Shown here one piece after another: positions 34,093 through 37,661 of a stretch of DNA of 37,661 nucleotides. Position 1 is the stretch's first letter. Each line of letters begins with the position of its first letter. Both the position numbers and the translations under genes were made by a program. The notes beneath the pieces are model-generated. The model was not told the DNA's origin. It saw only the letters and a list, made by a program, of their open reading frames with translations, and did not search any database. The DNA is from Ancylobacter novellus (GTDB lineage Bacteria; Pseudomonadota; Alphaproteobacteria; Rhizobiales; Xanthobacteraceae), in NCBI GenBank assembly GCA_003241485.1, contig QFQD01000028.1, positions 1-37,661 of the forward strand, given 5' to 3'.

Positions 34093-34365
34093 ATGTTCGA
34101 CACCATCGGCAAACCGTTCTTCGCCGCGCTCGCCACCTGCGCCGACAGCCAGCTCGGCAGCGACCACGCCTGCACGAGGGCGCTACGGCAGGCCGCCGCG
34201 AGTGGCGCACGCGAAGAGATCGCCCGCGCCGAGACCGCACTCGGGGCACTGCCGGAAAAAGCCCGGGAAATGCTGATGGCAGCGGGCCACAAGAGCCTGC
34301 GGGAGAACCCGGCCAGCCTGCTCGGCTCGCTCGCCGCCAGGCCGCCGCGCGGCCCGCTGCACTGA
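34093..34365 (+). CDS. Small protein of unknown function, opposite strand to its neighbours
   Basis: A 90-residue soluble helical protein with strong G/C third positions, which supports coding in this frame over the antisense one. It contains CADSQLGSDHAC near residues 16-27, a Cys-flanked piece, then two amphipathic helices (ALRQAAASGAREEIARAETA, EKAREMLMAAGHKSLRENP). It is the only plus-strand gene in a run of minus-strand genes between 32.4 and 37.5 kb and ends 12 bases from the convergent 155-residue gene. The Shine-Dalgarno sequence is weak. The family is not recognised. Confidence 0.5.
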   Translation: MFDTIGKPFFAALATCADSQLGSDHACTRALRQAAASGAREEIARAETALGALPEKAREMLMAAGHKSLRENPASLLGSLAARPPRGPLH

Positions 34366-34377
34366 GGCTTCGTGGAG

Positions 34378-34845
34378 CTAGGCATCGCTGCCCCCCGCGG
34401 CGTCGGGACGTTGTGCGTCGACCTCAGCCAGAATGTCGTTGAGGCCGCCGAGGCCGGACATGAAATGCAGCTCGGCGCTTTCGATATAGCCGCGCAGGCT
34501 GTCCCAGATATCGGCCCGCAGCAGATGGGTGGAATCGCCGCCGAAGCGCTCGAACGCCTTCAGGTCGATCTGGTGCGACAGCGCCATGCCATTCGCCACG
34601 AAATCGGTGAGTTCGCGGCCATGCGTCTCGACGAACAGCCGCAGCAGCGGATGGTCGCCATAGCGCACACCATTGGATTCGAGCGAGCGCTCGATGAAGC
34701 CCTGGAAGTGGCGCGAGAGCAGGTCGAGGCTCTCCCCGCGGATGCGCAGGGTGAAGACGACATCCCGCTCTGCCTTTTCCAGAATCGTCGAGGCGAGCTC
34801 CGTCGAGCGGGGCACGTTGCCGGAGCGATAGGGCCGTTCGCTCAT
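34378..34845 (-). CDS. Hypothetical cytosolic protein
   Basis: A 155-residue soluble protein with a mixed helical pattern (TELASTILEKAERDVVFTLR, LLSRHFQGFIERSLESNGVR, LKAFERFGGDSTHLLRADIW, IESAELHFMSGLGGLNDILA). No signal peptide or membrane helix is seen. It lies 44 bases behind the sigma-54 activator on the same strand and so probably belongs with it. GGGAG lies ten bases before the ATG. I do not recognise the family and see no catalytic motif. Confidence 0.65.
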   Translation of the reverse strand: MSERPYRSGNVPRSTELASTILEKAERDVVFTLRIRGESLDLLSRHFQGFIERSLESNGVRYGDHPLLRLFVETHGRELTDFVANGMALSHQIDLKAFERFGGDSTHLLRADIWDSLRGYIESAELHFMSGLGGLNDILAEVDAQRPDAAGGSDA

Positions 34846-34889
34846 CTGTTTCGCGCTCCCTCGGTTTCGTTGGCCATCGCCTGTGATGG

Positions 34890-36941
34890 CTAGTGCCGCG
34901 CCCGGTATTGCTGGAGCTTGCGATAGAGCGTGCTGCGCGAGATCCCCAGCCGGTCGGCGGCAATCGACGTGTTCCCGCCCGAGGCGACGAGCGTGCGCTC
35001 GATCAGCCGGCGCTCGGCCTCGTCGATGCGCGCGATCTCGTCGCCGCCCTCCGGCGCCCCGGCCGGTGCATCGCTCGCCTCGCGCAGATGCTGCACTTCC
35101 TCGACGAAGTCTTCCGGCAGGTCGTCCATGTCCACCGTGCGACCGGTCGCCATCAGCGACAGCGACTCCACGAGGTTGCGGACCTCGCGGACATTACCCG
35201 GCCACTCATAGCGTTCCAGCAGGTCGAGCACCGCCGGCTGGAAGCGCAGCGGCTCGGTGCCATGGGCTTCGGCCACCTCACGGTTGAAATGGTGGATCAG
35301 CAGGCTGATGTCGCCATGGCGGTTGCGCAGCGGTGGAATGGTGATCTTCACCGCGCCGATGCGGAAATAGAGGTCCTTGCGGAACCGTCCCTCCGCCGCC
35401 TCGGCCTTGAGGTTGCGGTTGGTCGAGGCGACGAGCCGCACATTGATCGGCCGCGGCCGGCCCTCGCCGATGCGGTAGACCGCGTTCTCCTCGAGGATAC
35501 GCAGCAGATAAGGCTGGAGATCGAGCGGCATCTCGCCGATCTCGTCGAGGCTGAGCACCCCGCCATCGGCGATCTCGAAGCGGCCGGCGCGCCCCTCGCG
35601 TGTGGCGCCGGTAAACGCTCCCGGAGCGTGGCCGAACAGTTCACCGCCCAGCAGATCCTTCGACACCGCACCGCAGTTGAAGGTGACGAAGGGCTCCTTG
35701 CCCGTGGTGAGCCCGGCCGCGTGGATGAGCTTGGCGAACAGTTCCTTGCCGACACCGGTCTCGCCCTCAAGCAGGATGGCGCTGCGGCCCTGCGCGGCAC
35801 GCTCGGCGCGCTCGATTGCCTCGACGAGCACCGCGCTTTCGCCGACGATGGCTTCACGCGCCGCCTTCAAGGCTCCGCGCGCCGCGCCCGTGCCCGCCCG
35901 TACCGCCGGCGCGGGGTGACTGCCCGGCCCCAGCAGCAGCACGGCGCCGGTGAAGGTGCCGTCCTGCACCAGCGGCTCTATGCGCTGGGTGTCGATGCCG
36001 GGAATGCCGGCGATGTTGTCCGGCCAGCTGTCACCCTTGAAGTCCACCAGCCGCTCCCCGAGCCGCAGTTCGGTGCCGGTATTGGCATGGCGCCAGCGCG
36101 CCGCGGCGGTGTCGCTGTGATGGATCACCCGTCCCTGCCGGTCGAGGATGACGAAGCCGTCGCCTCGCCCGCCGCCCTGCAGACGGGCGAGGCACAGTTC
36201 GAGCAATTGCATGCGCTCGATCCGCAGCTGGTCGGCAAGGGCGAGCTCGATGTGGCTCGCCGCCATCACGCCCAGAGCGATGTTGTGGCGCCGGAACATG
36301 TCCTGCGGGCCGGAGAAGTCGACAACGCCGATGATGCTCCCGTCGAGCGGGTTGCGGATCGGCGCGCCGATGCAGGTCCAGGACTTCACGCCCTCGCAGA
36401 AATGCTCGGCGGCCCGCACATAGACCGGCTTGCCGGTGACCAGAGCCGTGCCGATGCCGTTGGTGCCGGTGACAGTCTCGCCCCAGTTGGCGCCGATCTC
36501 CAGGCGGATGTCATGGGCCGCATCGACGATATGGGGATCGCCGGCGGTGTCGATGATGACGCCGCGCTGGTCGGTGACGACGACCATGGTCGCGGTCTCG
36601 CCGAGAATGTCGGCGAGCCGCTCAAAGGTCTTGCCCGCCGCCTGCAGCAGGCCACCATGGTTCCGCCGCAGCCCGTCCACCTCGTCGGGCGAGACGATGA
36701 GATCGCTGCCACGCCCGCGCGGATCGACACCGGAGACCGCGCTGCGCTGCCAGGAATGTTCGATGACGCTGCGGACCAGTCCGCCCGGCGCCACCGCCTG
36801 CCCCCGGTCGAGAAAGCTCTCCCAGGCCTTCATCGTCGCCGAGGCATCGTATTCGGCCGCCTCCTCCTCTTCCGGGTGGGAGGGAAGGGCTGGCGAGCGG
36901 CGCTCAAGCGGCAGCTTGGTCATAGGCGCTTCCGTGTGCAT
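34890..36941 (-). CDS. Sigma-54-dependent Fis-family activator, AcoR-like
   Basis: A 683-residue enhancer-binding protein. The N-terminal sensory part has an AcoR-style GAF domain (about 80-240; ANWGETVTGTNGIGTALVTG and HFCEGVKSWTCIGAPIRN) and a PAS-like region (about 255-340). The AAA+ domain (about 365-590) has Walker A GETGVGKE (393-400), the sigma-54-contacting GAFTGA loop (441-446) and Walker B LSLDEIGE. A Fis-type helix-turn-helix ends the protein (NTSIAADRLGISRSTLYRKL). The start could instead be the ATG at 36923, which has GGAAG at a better distance. AcoR/AcxR relatives respond to acetoin, ketones or alcohols. I saw no -24/-12 promoter in the window, so the target operon is probably outside it or uses a weak site. 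Confidence 0.92.
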   Translation of the reverse strand: MHTEAPMTKLPLERRSPALPSHPEEEEAAEYDASATMKAWESFLDRGQAVAPGGLVRSVIEHSWQRSAVSGVDPRGRGSDLIVSPDEVDGLRRNHGGLLQAAGKTFERLADILGETATMVVVTDQRGVIIDTAGDPHIVDAAHDIRLEIGANWGETVTGTNGIGTALVTGKPVYVRAAEHFCEGVKSWTCIGAPIRNPLDGSIIGVVDFSGPQDMFRRHNIALGVMAASHIELALADQLRIERMQLLELCLARLQGGGRGDGFVILDRQGRVIHHSDTAAARWRHANTGTELRLGERLVDFKGDSWPDNIAGIPGIDTQRIEPLVQDGTFTGAVLLLGPGSHPAPAVRAGTGAARGALKAAREAIVGESAVLVEAIERAERAAQGRSAILLEGETGVGKELFAKLIHAAGLTTGKEPFVTFNCGAVSKDLLGGELFGHAPGAFTGATREGRAGRFEIADGGVLSLDEIGEMPLDLQPYLLRILEENAVYRIGEGRPRPINVRLVASTNRNLKAEAAEGRFRKDLYFRIGAVKITIPPLRNRHGDISLLIHHFNREVAEAHGTEPLRFQPAVLDLLERYEWPGNVREVRNLVESLSLMATGRTVDMDDLPEDFVEEVQHLREASDAPAGAPEGGDEIARIDEAERRLIERTLVASGGNTSIAADRLGISRSTLYRKLQQYRARH

Positions 36942-37014
36942 CCCGACGCCCCGTAACCGCGCTCAGATGGATTTCTGCGCGAGAAAGACTGCAAACCGTC
37001 TCAGCGGTGGCCAC

Positions 37015-37512
37015 TCAAGCGGTCCGTGGCTCGGCAAAACCGAGGCGACGTGCCAGCTCCTGCTTGAACGGCTCGTCGACCTCATTTTCGTCGAGCACGC
37101 ACCCGTCCAGCTCGGCCAATGCCTCCAGCACCTCGTCCCCCGCCGGATCGAAGAAGCCGTTGGCCCGCGTGGCGAGGCAGAACACACGGCCCTGCGGCCG
37201 GTGCCGGATCTCGCCAAGGAACAGCACCTGCCGGTTGGTCTCCTCATCGACCACGACGACGCGATTGTTCAGGCTGATGCGGATATAGGGCCGCGCCGCC
37301 GCGCTGCGCTCCGTCGCGACATAGCCGACGAAGCTCTTTCGATCGTATTCGGCGACGGAGGTCTTGGCGGCACGCGCCTGCTTTATGTCTTGCCAGCGGC
37401 CGCCTGAAATCTGATTGGCGAGACGATCAATCGTCCCCCAGTTCTTTTCGATCATCTGTTTGGCGGCGACGTCCTCTTTGCGAGGTCCGTCGCTCTTGGT
37501 GAAGATGTACAC
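37015..37512 (-). CDS. Hypothetical protein with non-ATG start
   Basis: A 165-residue soluble protein. It begins with a lysine-rich leader and KQMIEKNWGTIDRLANQISGGRW, and continues with a beta-rich part (YIRISLNNRVVVVDEETNRQ, VLFLGEIRHRPQGRVFCLA) and an acidic C-terminus. The start is a GTG at 37512 or a TTG at 37515; GGGAGG lies eight or five bases upstream, and no ATG is available in frame. It is on the same strand as the sigma-54 activator, 73 bases before it, so the two may be co-transcribed. I do not recognise the family. Confidence 0.6.
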   Translation of the reverse strand: MYIFTKSDGPRKEDVAAKQMIEKNWGTIDRLANQISGGRWQDIKQARAAKTSVAEYDRKSFVGYVATERSAAARPYIRISLNNRVVVVDEETNRQVLFLGEIRHRPQGRVFCLATRANGFFDPAGDEVLEALAELDGCVLDENEVDEPFKQELARRLGFAEPRTA

Positions 37513-37661
37513 CAATGCAACCTCCCATTTATTTTTATACGAACATCAAATCCCGAGTTTTGGAGCCTGTTGCAGAATCGGTGGCCTTGGCCATCGGGAG
37601 ACCGTTCCGGCTCATTGTCTTTCGGTTGACGCCCCAAGGGCGTCGTGATTCCTTCCGCGAC
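37513..37661. promoter_or_regulatory. Upstream region of the last gene, with a small hairpin at the window edge
   Basis: An AT-rich patch (about 37525-37550) includes TATAAA read on the minus strand (37534-37539), a possible -10 for the 165-residue gene. At 37628-37644 a perfect GACGCCC-3-GGGCGTC hairpin may be the terminator of a gene lying beyond the window. No coding frame here is convincing. Confidence 0.4.

Noticed and set aside
34893..36956. Plus-strand frame almost exactly opposite the sigma-54 activator
   Set aside because: It is a shadow frame; the minus-strand protein has intact Walker, GAFTGA and Fis motifs.
32364..37512. A sigma-54 promoter (TGGCAC-N5-TTGC type) for the activator's target
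   Set aside because: Partial matches were seen, but none had the required GG-to-GC spacing, so no promoter is claimed.

Overview
The window is GC-rich, with strong G/C preference at third codon positions and tightly packed operons that often overlap by 1-4 bases. Its gene families (BMP-type ABC importer, FCD-type GntR regulators, solute-symporter-fused hybrid kinase, pyridoxamine-pyruvate aminotransferase) point to an alphaproteobacterium of the order Hyphomicrobiales, possibly Xanthobacteraceae. The taxonomic call is inference. I saw no tRNA, rRNA, CRISPR array, insertion sequence or phage gene.

Layout. (1) 1-6.7 kb: the 5' part of rfbC with a puzzling start, mscL, a large hybrid histidine kinase with a sodium/solute-symporter-like N-terminus, a LysR regulator just behind it, and a multi-spanning membrane protein. 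(2) 6.75-11.5 kb: a hexuronate module of uxaA, uxaB, a GntR regulator with two DNA-binding domains, and kdgK. (3) 11.5-16.1 kb: two divergent operons around a promoter/inverted-repeat region at about 14.1 kb. One encodes a crotonase-fold protein, a beta-hydroxyacid dehydrogenase and an SDR; the other an alpha/beta hydrolase, a GntR regulator and a carboxymuconolactone-decarboxylase-like protein. (4) 22.5-16.1 kb, minus strand: an operon for an HpaB-family monooxygenase, a SnoaL-like protein, two different amidases, an HpaC-type flavin reductase and a homologue of NicX, the 2,5-dihydroxypyridine ring-cleaving dioxygenase. (5) 23.5-28.4 kb: a complete BMP-family ABC importer. (6) 28.4-32.4 kb: pyridoxamine-pyruvate aminotransferase, a GntR regulator and pyridoxine 4-oxidase. 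(7) 32.4-37.5 kb: a sigma-54-dependent AcoR-type activator with a set of small unknown proteins and a beta-propeller protein.

The most striking content is regions 3-6. The aminotransferase and the GMC oxidase match the vitamin B6 catabolic enzymes of Mesorhizobium loti, including active-site residues in register; both make pyridoxal. The known downstream enzymes of that pathway (pyridoxal dehydrogenase, pyridoxolactonase, pyridoxate dehydrogenase, MHPC oxygenase, acetamidomethylene-succinate hydrolase) are not recognisable here. The neighbouring operon instead encodes a different ring-opening kit: two-component flavin hydroxylase, NicX-type Fe(II) dioxygenase and two amidases. A reasonable hypothesis is an alternative catabolic route for vitamin B6 or another 3-hydroxypyridine. 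In it, C6 hydroxylation para to the 3-OH makes a 2,5-dihydroxypyridine analogue, the NicX homologue opens the ring, and the amidases remove the N-acyl group and then ammonia. The BMP importer would supply substrate, and the alpha/beta hydrolase, dehydrogenases and crotonase would finish the carbon skeleton. This assembly is inference; the individual family calls are well supported.
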